A stretch of DNA of 64,000 nucleotides from Methyloterricola oryzae (GTDB lineage Bacteria > Pseudomonadota > Gammaproteobacteria > Methylococcales > Methylococcaceae), in contig NZ_JYNS01000002.1 in assembly GCF_000934725.1 (NCBI RefSeq), positions 1-64,000 of the forward strand, read 5' to 3'. The notes under the pieces were generated by a model. It was given only the letters and a program-made list of their open reading frames with translations, did no database searches and was not told the origin of the DNA. The first letter of the stretch is position 1; each line of letters opens with the position of its first letter. Shown here piece after piece: positions 54,193-63,871 of the stretch. Both the position numbers and the translations under genes were made by a program.

Positions 54193-54741
54193 CTAGTAGA
54201 CGCGCTTGGCCAGACGCAAGAGCCTGGAGCTGATGTCGAGCCGGGCGGCGCGGGCTGCCGTCATGTTGACGTCAAAGGAAACCCGTTCATCCTCCATTTG
54301 CATCTCGATCATGACGCCACGGTCCAGGAAGCCCGGGGCGTCGCTGACAGTAAGCGCCCCCTTTTCGCGGGAGAGTTGGACCCAGCGCGGAAGGCTATCG
54401 GCCTCCGAATCCGCGATGAAAACGATCTGGCACTGCGCGCCCATTTCAGGAGCTTTCGGATGATCCACCTGCAAGCGTAGCCCCCCCGTGACTTTCTGAC
54501 TCAGCTTATCGAATTCGCCTTCGAAGGTCTCCTCGGCGGCTACGCACAGGTGCAGCAACCCATCTGAGGGCTTTGGCCAGTCGATGAATTTGGCGAAGTT
54601 ATAGATGAACGCGGCCTTCAAGGCGTATTCCGACACGTCAGTTTGAGCCTGCGCCGCCCCTGCCAGCAGCATGCCCATGAAGCCGCACAGGCGTATGGCT
54701 CGCGCCAGTTTCAGCGGGGTGGGGCCTGCCGCCCAAGTCAA
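54193..54741 (-). CDS. YfiR-family periplasmic protein
   Basis: The start is uncertain: a TTG at 54741 overlaps the receptor stop as TTGA, and a GTG at 54750 is an alternative. Either gives a signal peptide (CGFMGMLLAGAAQAQ). The YfiR (DUF4154) pattern is seen: EYALKAAFIYNFAKFIDWP, HLCVAAEETFEGEFDKL, GALTVSDAPGFLDRGVMIEMQ and AARAARLDISSRLLRLA. YfiR proteins repress partner diguanylate cyclases in the periplasm. Here the partner is the GGDEF-EAL protein just downstream. Confidence 0.85.
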   Translation of the reverse strand: MTWAAGPTPLKLARAIRLCGFMGMLLAGAAQAQTDVSEYALKAAFIYNFAKFIDWPKPSDGLLHLCVAAEETFEGEFDKLSQKVTGGLRLQVDHPKAPEMGAQCQIVFIADSEADSLPRWVQLSREKGALTVSDAPGFLDRGVMIEMQMEDERVSFDVNMTAARAARLDISSRLLRLAKRVY

Positions 54742-56786
54742 AATGACCACCGGACCGTGGCAAGGAAGTCCCGTTCCAGGTAGGTGGGCGTGACCGCGAA
54801 CGAACGTGTCCATTCGCGATGGTATTCGCTGCTGAGGTTGCGCCCCATCAGGGACAGTTCGAGCTGGCTCAATGGCTTCCAGGTGAGTTGCGCATCCAGC
54901 GTGAAGTAAGCCCCCAGGTTCTGGGTCGGCGTTTCCCCCACGTAGCGCAGGGCCATATCGAAGCGGGTATTGCCCGGCAGAGACAGGGACGAGCTCAGGA
55001 AGAACTGGTTATTTGGATTGTTGCCTTCGTCGGCGGCGGCCTCGGTATAGCCGCTGCCCGGCTTGACCTTGAGGGACATGTATTGATAGGTGTATCCGCC
55101 CTGCAGACGCCATGTATCCATGGGGCTCCAGCTCACGCTGAGTTCGGCGCCATAGGTGTGGCCGTACAGGAGGTTGCCGAAGGTCAGGGGGCAGTTCACG
55201 TAGCCGGCAGCCGGAAGGGCGGAGCAGGGCAGGGGCTCTATGGACTCCAGGCTCTTGTAGTCGTTGTAGTAGATTGCCAAATCGGTTGCCAGGTCGCGCC
55301 GCCATTGGGCGCGGTAGCCCAGTTCGTAGGCGATCACTGATTCGGAATGGAACTGGCGGTTGCCCGTCAGTCTCAGCAGGGTCGGCAGGGGCGCGTCGGG
55401 CGGGCTCGGGGGCAGTGTCAGGGCGTTATATCGAAGATCCTGCTCGACCCAGGAAGGCATGCGCACCGCCCGAGAAACGGCTAGCCAGGCGCTGTTTTTG
55501 TTGTCGGGTGTCCATAACAGGCGGCCGGTGGGCTGGATTTGGTAGCCCACCAGGTTCCGGTGCTCTAACTTGCTTCCGAGGGTGAGCCTCAGCTGTTCGG
55601 GAATAAGCTTGATCTCATCCTGAAGAAATAGGCTGAAGAGATGATCGTTGCGCTCATCGGGCACCATCGCCGTGGTACTGCTCGGGGCGCTGTCCCCGTG
55701 CATGTAGCGGTAGCCTCCGCCCCAGGTGATGTGGTTCCAGTCACCCACAGAGAAATCGTGTTGCAGATCCACGTCCACGATATCAATCAGGAATCGTGAG
55801 CCTTGAACCGGATTGTGCCGGTTGTTCTGGTCGTAATAGAACTGCAAGGCGAGGCCGGAGTCCTCGGCGAGGCGGCGGTTCCAGCGCGACAGGAGATTGA
55901 AGCCGTCGCTGTGAATGTCGCCGGATTGCTGGCGGACATAAGGCGGTGCCGGGTAGTAGTCATTGATCGGAGCGCCGCCGTCACTGTTGTGGAACACATC
56001 ACCCTGGACCGTCAAGCTGTCATCCGCCGACAAGCGGCTGTCGATGCGGAAGCCGCCGCGTCCGGAACGCCAGTCGTCGCCCGCGTCCTTGCCATTGGCA
56101 TCCTTATAGGCGTCCCGGTCGAAATATTTGCCGTACACGCGATAGTCGCTGCTCTCGCCCAGGCGCCCGCCGTAGCGCAGTCCCACCGCTCCGTTCTCCA
56201 GCGTACCCGCGGAGGCGGATAGTAGGCCTCCGGCGGTATTCTTGGCCGACTTGGTGATGATGTTGATGACACCGTTCACCGCGTTGGCGCCCCACAAGGA
56301 CGCGCCGGGGCCGCGGATCACCTCGATCCGCTCGATATCCTCCATCAGGGTGTCCACCGTATCCCACCAGACGCCGGAGAACACCGGGGTGTAGACACTG
56401 CGCCCGTCCATGAGCACCAGCAGTTTGTTCGCCAGGGTATCGTTGAAACCGCGCGCGCTGATCGCCCACTTGTTGCGGTCCACGCGGGCGACTTGAAGGC
56501 CTGGGACCATGCGCAGGGCTTCGGGGATGGTTGCCGCTCCCGAGCGGCGGATATCGTCCTGGCTGATCACGAAAATGGCGGCGGGCGAGTCGGAGAGGCG
56601 TGCAGGGCGTTTGGCTACGGAAGTGACCTTCACTTCGAGCAATTTGTCCAGGGGCAGGTCGGTCAGTTCCTGTTCTTGAGCAGGCTGATGGGCGGCGGCG
56701 TAGAGCGGCAGGCAACCCACAAACAGGAGCGATGCCCAGAGCGTCATCGGCTTTCGTCCATGTAAACCGGGCGCAGTGGGATTCAT
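54738..56786 (-). CDS. TonB-dependent outer membrane receptor
   Basis: The protein has 682 residues with a signal peptide (LWASLLFVGCLPLYAAAH). The plug domain is typical: VTSVAKRPARLSDSPAAIFVIS, then LRMVPGLQVARVD, SARGFNDTLANKLLVLMDGRS, and IEVIRGPGASLWGANAVNGVINI. The rest is a beta-barrel ending in a C-terminal Phe (TVRWSF). The ligand is unknown. The operon with YfiR and a GGDEF-EAL protein suggests that it works as a sensor rather than only as an importer. Confidence 0.9.
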   Translation of the reverse strand: MNPTAPGLHGRKPMTLWASLLFVGCLPLYAAAHQPAQEQELTDLPLDKLLEVKVTSVAKRPARLSDSPAAIFVISQDDIRRSGAATIPEALRMVPGLQVARVDRNKWAISARGFNDTLANKLLVLMDGRSVYTPVFSGVWWDTVDTLMEDIERIEVIRGPGASLWGANAVNGVINIITKSAKNTAGGLLSASAGTLENGAVGLRYGGRLGESSDYRVYGKYFDRDAYKDANGKDAGDDWRSGRGGFRIDSRLSADDSLTVQGDVFHNSDGGAPINDYYPAPPYVRQQSGDIHSDGFNLLSRWNRRLAEDSGLALQFYYDQNNRHNPVQGSRFLIDIVDVDLQHDFSVGDWNHITWGGGYRYMHGDSAPSSTTAMVPDERNDHLFSLFLQDEIKLIPEQLRLTLGSKLEHRNLVGYQIQPTGRLLWTPDNKNSAWLAVSRAVRMPSWVEQDLRYNALTLPPSPPDAPLPTLLRLTGNRQFHSESVIAYELGYRAQWRRDLATDLAIYYNDYKSLESIEPLPCSALPAAGYVNCPLTFGNLLYGHTYGAELSVSWSPMDTWRLQGGYTYQYMSLKVKPGSGYTEAAADEGNNPNNQFFLSSSLSLPGNTRFDMALRYVGETPTQNLGAYFTLDAQLTWKPLSQLELSLMGRNLSSEYHREWTRSFAVTPTYLERDFLATVRWSF

Positions 56787-56918
56787 GTGTCAGCCTGACC
56801 TTGGCTTTTTATGATTTGCTTATAGTATCCGATCTGGCGCATACCTTGAAGGCGCAGGGTTCGTGGGGTAGCGCAACTGGTGTAAGATACGGCCATTGTT
56901 TCTGATTTGGAGCGAGCC

Positions 56919-58010
56919 ATGACCATCCCGGCCGAGAGCGACGTGCGCCGCGCGCTCAGTACCGTCATCGACCCCTATGCCAATAGTGATCTCGTCACCT
57001 CCAAGGCGGTGCGCAAGATCGAAGTGGATGGGTCGCGTATAGGCATTGAAATCAGGCTCGGCTATCCCGCAGCCGGCTGGAAGGACGCCCTGGTCGGTAT
57101 GGTCATGGACGCGGTCCGCGCTGTGCCCGGCGTCGAGACTGTCGGCGTGGACGTCGGCTGGGAGGTGATATCCCACGCGGTGCAGAAGAACCTCAAGCCG
57201 CTGCCGGGTGTCAAGAACATCGTCGCGGTCGCTTCGGGCAAGGGCGGCGTGGGTAAGTCCACCACCTCGGTGAACCTGGCCTTGGCCTTGGCGGCGGAGG
57301 GCGGGCGGGTCGGCATTCTCGACGCCGACATCTACGGCCCCAGCCAACCCACCATGCTCGGCTTGTCGGGCAAGCCCGAGATACTGGAAGGCAAGGGCAT
57401 CAGGCCCAAGACCGCCTACGGCGTGCAATCCATGTCCATCGGCTATCTGATCGACGACGACACCCCCATGATCTGGCGCGGGCCCATGGTCACCGGGGCG
57501 CTGCAGCAGTTGCTCAACGATACGCGCTGGGAGGATCTGGACTACCTCATCATCGACCTTCCGCCCGGCACCGGGGATATTCAGCTGACCCTGGCGCAGC
57601 AGATTCCCGTCAGCGGCGCGGTAATCGTCACCACGCCCCAGGACATAGCCTTGATGGATGCCCAGAAGGGCCTGAAGATGTTCGAGAAGGTCAGCGTGCC
57701 CGTGCTGGGCATCATCGAGAACATGAGCGTGCATATCTGCTCCAACTGCGGGCATGAGGAACACATTTTCGGCGAGGGCGGCGGACGCAAGATGGCGCAG
57801 AAATACGGCGTCGACCTGCTAGGCTCGCTGCCGCTGGACATCAAGATTCGTGAGCAGGCCGATGGCGGCCACCCAACCGTGGTGGCCGAGCCGGAGGGTC
57901 CGGCGGCGATGCGCTACCGCGAGATCGCACGGGCCATGGCGGCGCGCCTGGCCTTGCGCGCCAAGGACTACAGCGCCCGTTTCCCCAAGATCAGCATCGT
58001 GAACGGATAA
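56919..58010 (+). CDS. apbC: Fe-S cluster carrier ATPase ApbC/Mrp
   Basis: The protein is 363 residues from the ATG at 56919 (ribosome site GGAGCGAG). A DUF59 domain ([20 protein letters not shown]) precedes the ATPase with the deviant Walker [28 protein letters not shown], and the cluster-binding CSNCG. It carries and transfers iron-sulfur clusters in the cytoplasm. It is followed by dcd after 2 bases. Confidence 0.94.
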   Translation: MTIPAESDVRRALSTVIDPYANSDLVTSKAVRKIEVDGSRIGIEIRLGYPAAGWKDALVGMVMDAVRAVPGVETVGVDVGWEVISHAVQKNLKPLPGVKNIVAVASGKGGVGKSTTSVNLALALAAEGGRVGILDADIYGPSQPTMLGLSGKPEILEGKGIRPKTAYGVQSMSIGYLIDDDTPMIWRGPMVTGALQQLLNDTRWEDLDYLIIDLPPGTGDIQLTLAQQIPVSGAVIVTTPQDIALMDAQKGLKMFEKVSVPVLGIIENMSVHICSNCGHEEHIFGEGGGRKMAQKYGVDLLGSLPLDIKIREQADGGHPTVVAEPEGPAAMRYREIARAMAARLALRAKDYSARFPKISIVNG

Positions 58011-58012
58011 GC

Positions 58013-58579
58013 ATGGGCATCAAATCCGACAGTTGGATCCGCCGCATGGCGCTGGAGCAGGGCATGATCGAGCCCTTCGAAGCCCAACAGGTGCGCAACC
58101 TGGACGGCAGACGGGTGATTTCCTATGGCACTTCCAGCTATGGCTACGATATCCGCTGCTCCAGCGAGTTCAAGATCTTCACCAACATCAACTCGGCCAT
58201 CGTCGACCCGAAGAACTTTGACGAGGACAGCTTCGTCGACCTGCAGTCGGATGTGTGCATCATCCCGCCCAATTCCTTCGCGCTGGCGCGGACGGTGGAG
58301 TACTTCCGCATTCCCCGCGATGTGCTGACCATTTGCCTGGGGAAGTCCACCTATGCGCGCTGCGGCATCATCGTCAACGTGACGCCACTGGAACCCGAGT
58401 GGGAGGGCCATGTGACCCTGGAGTTCTCCAATACGACCACCCTCCCGGCCAAGATCTACGCCAACGAGGGCGTGGCGCAGGTGCTGTTCATCGGCGCCGA
58501 CGAGGTGTGCGAGACGTCTTACCGTGATCGCGGCGGCAAATACCAGGGCCAGACCGGCGTGACCCTGCCCAAGACCTGA
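58013..58579 (+). CDS. dcd: dCTP deaminase
   Basis: The protein has 188 residues, the normal length. [20 protein letters not shown] at the start, [43 protein letters not shown] with its catalytic Glu, and the C-terminal [14 protein letters not shown] are all conserved. It converts dCTP to dUTP for dTTP synthesis. apbC-dcd is a common pair in gammaproteobacteria. Confidence 0.96.
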   Translation: MGIKSDSWIRRMALEQGMIEPFEAQQVRNLDGRRVISYGTSSYGYDIRCSSEFKIFTNINSAIVDPKNFDEDSFVDLQSDVCIIPPNSFALARTVEYFRIPRDVLTICLGKSTYARCGIIVNVTPLEPEWEGHVTLEFSNTTTLPAKIYANEGVAQVLFIGADEVCETSYRDRGGKYQGQTGVTLPKT

Positions 58580-58648
58580 CTTCCGTTTTCGCCGCCGGAC
58601 CGCGCTTCACGTCGGGCCGTTGCGGCTTTCTTCACTGTGGATTTTGCG

Positions 58649-59926
58649 ATGACCAACTCCGATCTGTTCGAAGCCGCCAAGGCGCACATTCCCGGCGGCG
58701 TCAATTCTCCTGTCCGCGCCTTCAAGGGCGTGGGCGGCTCGCCGGTGTTCGTGGCCAGGGCCGAAGGGCCTTATCTGTTCGACCCTGACGGCCGGCGCTA
58801 TATCGACTATGTGGGCTCCTGGGGACCGATGGTGTTGGGGCACGCTCACCCCGAAGTGCTGCGCGCGGTGCATGCGGCGGTGGATCGAGGGCTGAGCTAC
58901 GGTGCGCCGACGCCCATCGAGACCGCCATGGCGGACAATATCTGCGAACTGGTGCCCTCCATGGAGATGGTGCGCATGGTCAGTTCCGGCACCGAAGCTA
59001 CCATGAGCGCCATTCGCCTGGCCCGTGGCTTTACCGGGCGCGACACCATCATCAAGTTCGAGGGCTGCTATCACGGGCATTCCGACTCGCTGCTGGTGAA
59101 GGCCGGATCCGGCGCCTTGACCCTGGGTGTGCCCAGTTCCCCCGGCGTGCCCGCGGCGCTGGCGGAACACACCTTGACACTGGCCTACAATGACGTAGCG
59201 GCGGTGCGTGAGTGCTTCGCCCAACTGGGCCGGAAGATTGCCTGCGTGATCGTCGAGCCGGTGGCCGGCAACATGAACTGCGTGCCGCCGGCGCCGGGTT
59301 TTCTGGAGGCCTTGCGCGAGGTTTGCGATCAGACCGGCGCGCTGCTGATCTTCGACGAGGTGATGACCGGCTTCCGCGTCGCCCTGGGGGGCGCCCAGGC
59401 GCTCTATGGCATCCGGCCGGACCTGACCACCCTGGGCAAGGTCATCGGCGGCGGCATGCCGGTGGGCGCGTTCGGCGGACGCCGCGATGTGATGGAGCAA
59501 CTGGCGCCGTTGGGCCCGGTCTATCAGGCCGGCACCCTGTCCGGCAATCCGGTGGCCATGGCGGCGGGATTGAAGACCCTGGAGCTGATTGCGGCGCCGG
59601 GGTTCTTCGAGGCGCTGACGGCCAGGACCCAGGGGTTTACGCAAGGGTTGCGCGCCGCCGCTGAGCGGGCCGGGGTTTCCTTCACCACCAATGCGGTGGG
59701 CGGCATGTTCGGCCTGTTTTTTAGCGATCGTGGGCAGGTCGGGAGCTTTGGCGATGTCATGGCCTGCGATGTTGAGCGTTTCAAGGCTTTCTTCCACGGC
59801 ATGCTGGAGGAAGGGGTGTACCTGGCGCCTTCGGCCTTCGAGGCGGGCTTCGTGTCCGCGGCCCATGACGAGGATGTCATTGCGGCGACCCTGGAGGCCG
59901 CGGAGCGCGTCTTCAATCGCCTGTGA
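58649..59926 (+). CDS. hemL: Glutamate-1-semialdehyde 2,1-aminomutase
   Basis: The protein is 425 residues from the ATG at 58649. A GTG four codons upstream is an alternative. It starts [23 protein letters not shown], and the PLP lysine is in [37 protein letters not shown] and [12 protein letters not shown] are conserved. It makes 5-aminolevulinate for haem and corrinoid synthesis by the C5 pathway. The entericidin gene follows. Confidence 0.96.
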   Translation: MTNSDLFEAAKAHIPGGVNSPVRAFKGVGGSPVFVARAEGPYLFDPDGRRYIDYVGSWGPMVLGHAHPEVLRAVHAAVDRGLSYGAPTPIETAMADNICELVPSMEMVRMVSSGTEATMSAIRLARGFTGRDTIIKFEGCYHGHSDSLLVKAGSGALTLGVPSSPGVPAALAEHTLTLAYNDVAAVRECFAQLGRKIACVIVEPVAGNMNCVPPAPGFLEALREVCDQTGALLIFDEVMTGFRVALGGAQALYGIRPDLTTLGKVIGGGMPVGAFGGRRDVMEQLAPLGPVYQAGTLSGNPVAMAAGLKTLELIAAPGFFEALTARTQGFTQGLRAAAERAGVSFTTNAVGGMFGLFFSDRGQVGSFGDVMACDVERFKAFFHGMLEEGVYLAPSAFEAGFVSAAHDEDVIAATLEAAERVFNRL

Positions 59927-59944
59927 GCGATGGGGAGGTGAAGT

Positions 59945-60067
59945 ATGCGATTGATCGTGTTGATAACGATGCTGGCATTGGCCGGCTGCAATACCTGGGC
60001 GGGGCTGGGCAAGGACATGCAGACCGTGGGCAAGAAAATGGAGGACTCCGGCGAGCGCCGCCGTTGA
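59945..60067 (+). CDS. Entericidin-like small lipoprotein, 40 aa
   Basis: The translation is short: MRLIVLITMLALAGCNT, then WAGLGKDMQTVGKKMEDSG and ending ERRR. This is the entericidin A/B pattern of a lipobox (LAGC) followed by a short amphipathic helix with G-KDM-Q-VG-K-E. The ribosome site GGGGAGG lies 8 bases before the ATG. It is an inner- or outer-membrane lipoprotein of stress-associated but poorly defined function. No second (antidote/toxin) partner is next to it. Confidence 0.88.
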   Translation: MRLIVLITMLALAGCNTWAGLGKDMQTVGKKMEDSGERRR

Positions 60068-60098
60068 CGTAGACGCTGCGCCTAAGGGAGCCGCCGCT

Positions 60099-60107
60099 TG
60101 CTATAAT
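60099..60107 (+). promoter_or_regulatory. Extended -10 promoter of prfC
   Basis: TGCTATAAT is a consensus -10 box (TATAAT, 60102-60107) with the extended TGn. No good -35 box is at 17 bases. It lies 25 bases before the prfC start. Confidence 0.6.
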
Positions 60108-60132
60108 CCCCGCTTTTTCGCGATTGCAGTCC

Positions 60133-61713
60133 ATGTCCGAGTACCTGTCCGAAATCCAGCGGCGGCGCACCTTCGCCATCATCTCCCATCCCGACGCGGG
60201 TAAGACCACCCTGACGGAAAAGCTGCTGCTGTTCGGCGGCGCCATTCAGCTGGCGGGCTCGGTCAAGGGTCGCAAGGCCGCGCGCCATGCCACCTCGGAC
60301 TGGATGGAGATGGAAAAGCAGCGCGGGATTTCCGTGACCACCTCGGTGATGCAGTTCGATCATCAGGACTGTATCCTCAATCTCCTGGATACCCCCGGTC
60401 ACGAGGACTTCTCCGAAGACACCTACCGCACCCTGACGGCGGTGGACTCGGCGCTGATGGTGATCGACAGCGCCAAGGGCGTGGAGGACCGCACCATCAA
60501 GCTCATGGAAGTGTGCCGTTTGCGCGACACGCCCATCCTGACCTTCATCAACAAGCTGGACCGCGAGGGCCGCGAACCCATCGACCTGCTGGACGAGATC
60601 GAGAGCGTGCTGAAGATCCAGTGCGCGCCCATGACCTGGCCCATCGGTATGGGAAAGCGCTTCAAGGGCGTCTACAACCTGATGGAGGACTCGGTGCATC
60701 TGTTCAGCCCGTCCCATGGCGACAAGATCGTGCGCGGCGAGGTCATCCAGGGTCTGGACAATCCCAAGATGGACGAAGTGCTGGGGGATCAGGCGGACGA
60801 ATTGCGCCTGGACATCGAACTGGTCAAGGGCGCGAGCCATGAGTTCCGCGTGGACGCTTACCTGGAGGGCAAGCAGACGCCGGTGTTTTTCGGCTCGGCC
60901 ATCAATAATTTTGGCGTGCTGGACCTGCTGGACGCTTTTGCCGGTTTTGCCCCGCCGCCCGGCCCTCGAAAGGCGCGGGAGCGCCAGGTCGACGCCAAGG
61001 AGGAGAAATTCACCGGCTTCGTCTTCAAGATCCAGGCGAACATGGACCCGGCCCACCGCGATCGCGTGGCCTTCATGCGCATCTGTTCGGGCAAATACGA
61101 CAAAGGCATGAAGATGCACCATGTGCGTACCGGCAAGCAGGTGCAGATCGCCAATGCCATCACCTTCCAGGCCGACACCCGCAAGAATGTGGAGGAGGCC
61201 TATGCCGGCGACATCATCGGCCTGCACAATCACGGCACCATCCAGGTGGGCGACACCTTCAGCCAGGGGGAAACGCTCAAGTACGAGGGCGTGCCCTACT
61301 TCGCCCCAGAGTTATTCCGGCGTGTGGTGCTCAAGGACCCGCTGCGCGCCAAGGCGCTGCAGAAAGGCCTGCAGCAGCTGACCGAGGAAGGGGCGACCCA
61401 GTTGTTCAAGCCCCTCAAGAACAACGACCTGATCCTGGGAGCAGTGGGTATCCTGCAGTTCGATGTGACGGCCTTCCGCCTGAAGGCGGAATACAACGTG
61501 GAGTGCGTCTACGACAATGTCTCGGTGACCACCGCGCGCTGGGTCAGCTGCGAGGACCCGAAGAAGCTGGAGGAGTTCAAGCGCAAGGCCTTCGACAACC
61601 TGGCGGAGGATGGCAGCGGCTATCTGGTGTATCTGGCTTCCAGCCGGGTGAACCTGGCCCTGACGGAAGAGCGCTGGCCCGACATCCATTTCAGCGCTAC
61701 GCGGGAACTTTAA
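60133..61713 (+). CDS. prfC: Peptide chain release factor 3
   Basis: The protein is 526 residues from the ATG at 60133; an in-frame TTG at 60124 is an alternative. GTPase motifs G1 [10 protein letters not shown]3 [12 protein letters not shown] and G4 NKLD are intact. The order [27 protein letters not shown] (in part) and [18 protein letters not shown] is typical of RF3. It recycles RF1 and RF2 from the ribosome. Confidence 0.96.
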   Translation: MSEYLSEIQRRRTFAIISHPDAGKTTLTEKLLLFGGAIQLAGSVKGRKAARHATSDWMEMEKQRGISVTTSVMQFDHQDCILNLLDTPGHEDFSEDTYRTLTAVDSALMVIDSAKGVEDRTIKLMEVCRLRDTPILTFINKLDREGREPIDLLDEIESVLKIQCAPMTWPIGMGKRFKGVYNLMEDSVHLFSPSHGDKIVRGEVIQGLDNPKMDEVLGDQADELRLDIELVKGASHEFRVDAYLEGKQTPVFFGSAINNFGVLDLLDAFAGFAPPPGPRKARERQVDAKEEKFTGFVFKIQANMDPAHRDRVAFMRICSGKYDKGMKMHHVRTGKQVQIANAITFQADTRKNVEEAYAGDIIGLHNHGTIQVGDTFSQGETLKYEGVPYFAPELFRRVVLKDPLRAKALQKGLQQLTEEGATQLFKPLKNNDLILGAVGILQFDVTAFRLKAEYNVECVYDNVSVTTARWVSCEDPKKLEEFKRKAFDNLAEDGSGYLVYLASSRVNLALTEERWPDIHFSATREL

Positions 61714-61728
61714 GTCCCCGCGTACCGC

Positions 61729-62040
61729 TCATTCGATTACCGCATCCTGGCTGTCCTTCTGCCCCTGGTTGTCTTCCCAACTCACCCGGATCGGATCGCC
61801 GGGCTCGCCACCCTTCAAGCGCACGGACACATAGGGATCGCGCGAGACCGCCGTGCTGAAGTCGCAGCTTGCGACGGTGCGCGCCTTATGTTCTATTCGC
61901 ACGGTGCGGATATAGTGTGCGGCGACCGTCTCGCCGGTCATTTCATCCTTGCGCCGGCCGGTCTCCATGGGGTGGGTGATGAGGACCCGGATCAGGGTCG
62001 CGCCGTCCACGCGCTTGGTGCGTATCTTGATCGTTGACAC
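61729..62040 (-). CDS. soxZ: SoxZ-like sulfur carrier subunit
   Basis: The protein is 103 residues from a GTG at 62040. An upstream extension overlaps soxY and was not used. TIKIRTKRVDGATLIRVLITHPMETG and VSVRLKGGEPGDPIRVSWEDNQG are the SoxZ pattern. SoxZ forms the complex with SoxY that carries sulfur intermediates in the periplasm. It has no signal peptide and is normally exported with SoxY. Here it is divergent from soxY, separated by 70 bases. Confidence 0.88.
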   Translation of the reverse strand: MSTIKIRTKRVDGATLIRVLITHPMETGRRKDEMTGETVAAHYIRTVRIEHKARTVASCDFSTAVSRDPYVSVRLKGGEPGDPIRVSWEDNQGQKDSQDAVIE

Positions 62041-62110
62041 AGGTTTCTCGCGGCAGCTTGAGGGCATCAGCTTATGGAAAACTCCGGGGGCCGGCAAGGA
62101 CCGGCACGCC

Positions 62111-62557
62111 ATGTCTGATCGCAGGACCTTCCTGAAGCGCGGAAGCTTGTGCCTGGCGGCCTGGCTGGCGACGATGCGTTGGCGCCCGTCCTGGGCCAAA
62201 ACTGTACCGGCCGGCAGCCTCGATCAGGCGCTGGCGGCGGCTATCGGTCGGCGCCGCTTGCTGCAGGCGCCCGCTGGAGAGCTCAAGTTGGAGGTTCCGG
62301 ATATCGCGGAAAATGGCGCCATCGTGCCGGTGACGGTCGAGAGCAGTCTGCCTGCCGTGGACGAGATTCTGCTGCTCGTGGAGAAAAACCCCACACCCTT
62401 GGCCGCGCGATTCCGTTTCGAGCGGTCGATGGACCCCTACGCGTCTTTGCGCATCAAGATGAATGAGAGCTGTGACGTGCTGGCCGTGGTGAGGTCAGGT
62501 CAGGATTATTACGTCACGCGCAAGGCCGTGAAGGTGATGGTTGGCGGCTGCGGCTAG
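62111..62557 (+). CDS. soxY: SoxY-like sulfur carrier protein
   Basis: The protein is 148 residues with a Tat-type signal (DRRTFLKRGSLCLAAW, the twin arginine in RRTFLKR). The C-terminus ends VMVGGCG, the swinging-arm motif whose Cys carries the sulfur substrate. IVPVTVESSLPAVDEILLLVEKNP is also typical. It is divergent from soxZ, with 70 bases between. No other sox gene (soxABCDX) is seen in the window, so this may serve a truncated Sox or another sulfur pathway. The 3' end overlaps the convergent MTIP-like gene by 4 bases. Confidence 0.88.
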   Translation: MSDRRTFLKRGSLCLAAWLATMRWRPSWAKTVPAGSLDQALAAAIGRRRLLQAPAGELKLEVPDIAENGAIVPVTVESSLPAVDEILLLVEKNPTPLAARFRFERSMDPYASLRIKMNESCDVLAVVRSGQDYYVTRKAVKVMVGGCG

Positions 62558-63294
62558 ACAGCCTTCAGGAATTGCGCCAGCAACCGGTGCAAGTCCGTCA
62601 TGCCCTGGGCCAGGAAAACCTCGATCTCGGCCATGCTGATCTCCCGCTCCGTCTTGCCGGCGGCCCAGTTGGCGATGACGGCGCAGCACGCATAGGGGGT
62701 TTCCAGTTCCCGCGCCAAGGTGGCTTCTGGCATGCCCGTCATTCCAACCAGGTCACAGCCATCGCGCTCCATGCGGACGATCTCTGCGGCGGTCTCCAGG
62801 CGCGGGCCTTGGGTGCAGCCGTAGACCCCGCCGTCCACCATCCGCAGGTTAGCCGCATGACCTGCCGCCAGCAGGCGCTCGCGCAGTCCGGGGTCGTAGG
62901 GCCGGGTGAAATCGATATGGGTGACATGCTGCAGATCGTCCTCGAAGAAGGTATGACTGCGGCCGTAGGTGTAGTCGACGATCTGCTCGGGTATCGCCAA
63001 GCGCCCCGGTGCCATGTCCGAGCGGATGCCGCCCACCGCCGCCACCGCCACGATGCTGGATGCGCCTGCCTGATGCAAGGCCCACAGGTTGGCGCGGTAG
63101 TTGATGCGGTGCGGCGGCAGCGTATGAGCGTCGCCGTGACGGGCCAGGAACACCAGCTCTTGGCCGAATAGGGTGCCGAAGGTCAGGTCGGCCGACGGTG
63201 TGCCATAGGGCGTGTCGAAGCGTCTGCGTTCGCTGATCTGAAATTCGGCGAGTCGGGTCAATCCCGACCCGCCTATGATGGCAAGGCGTGTCAT
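62554..63294 (-). CDS. S-methyl-5'-thioinosine phosphorylase (MTAP/MTIP family)
   Basis: The protein has 246 residues. LAIIGGSGLT, FLARHGDAHTLPPHRINYRANL, YGCTQGPRLETAAEI and GMTGMPEATLARELE are the phosphorylase pattern with the MTIP-type HNH region. Members in Pseudomonas-like bacteria cleave methylthioinosine to hypoxanthine and methylthioribose-1-phosphate. The neighbour (hpt) would salvage the hypoxanthine. The distinction between MTIP and MTAP rests on context and on memory of the family. Confidence 0.85.
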   Translation of the reverse strand: MTRLAIIGGSGLTRLAEFQISERRRFDTPYGTPSADLTFGTLFGQELVFLARHGDAHTLPPHRINYRANLWALHQAGASSIVAVAAVGGIRSDMAPGRLAIPEQIVDYTYGRSHTFFEDDLQHVTHIDFTRPYDPGLRERLLAAGHAANLRMVDGGVYGCTQGPRLETAAEIVRMERDGCDLVGMTGMPEATLARELETPYACCAVIANWAAGKTEREISMAEIEVFLAQGMTDLHRLLAQFLKAV

Positions 63295-63308
63295 AGGTTC
63301 AGGCTTCC

Positions 63309-63863
63309 TTAGGTTGAACTGAAACGGCAGGCGAAAATGCCGGCCGCGTTGCGCAGATAGCGTTTGTAATCCATGCCATAGCCGAACAGATAGCGATTCG
63401 GCGCCTTGAGGCCCACGAAATCCGCCTGGCAGGGCTTGTCGATGCCGAGGTCTTTGTCCACCAGCACGGCGGTGTGGACTTCACGGGCTCCTTCGGCGCG
63501 GCAGTAGGCCGCCACCGCGGCCAGGGTGATCCCTTCGTCCAGAACGTCATCGACGATGAGGACCGAACGCTCCCGCAAGGGCAGGGCCGGCTTCAGCAGC
63601 CATTCGATATGGCTGCCCTGGGTCTGCCCCTGGTAGCGGGTGGCCTGCACGGAGTCGAGCTCCAGCGGAAAGTCCAGATGGGTGAGGAGCTTGCCAGCGA
63701 AGATGATGCCGCCATTGAGTACGGTCAGGACGATGGGGTTGGCGTCCTCGAGGCACTGCGTGATTTCCTGCCCCAGTTGGCTGATGGCTGCCTCGACCTC
63801 CGTTGCGGAAAATAGCAATTCCGCCTCGGCGGCGACGCGCCGAATATCATCGATTTGATTCAT
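63309..63863 (-). CDS. hpt: Hypoxanthine-guanine phosphoribosyltransferase
   Basis: The protein is 184 residues from the ATG at 63863. The PRPP motif is SVLIVDDVLDEGITL. LTVLNGGIIFAGKLL and LKAPNRYLFGYGMDYKRYLRN are conserved. It makes IMP or GMP from the free base and PRPP. It is encoded 8 bases after the gene at the window edge and 14 bases before the MTIP-like gene, forming a purine-salvage operon. Confidence 0.9.
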   Translation of the reverse strand: MNQIDDIRRVAAEAELLFSATEVEAAISQLGQEITQCLEDANPIVLTVLNGGIIFAGKLLTHLDFPLELDSVQATRYQGQTQGSHIEWLLKPALPLRERSVLIVDDVLDEGITLAAVAAYCRAEGAREVHTAVLVDKDLGIDKPCQADFVGLKAPNRYLFGYGMDYKRYLRNAAGIFACRFSST

Positions 63864-63871
63864 AAGAGGAT

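Noticed and set aside
58607-61233. Long minus-strand frames over hemL and prfC
   Set aside because: Both genes are certain from conserved motifs; the antisense frames are rich in His, Arg and Gln, as shadow frames in GC-rich DNA are.
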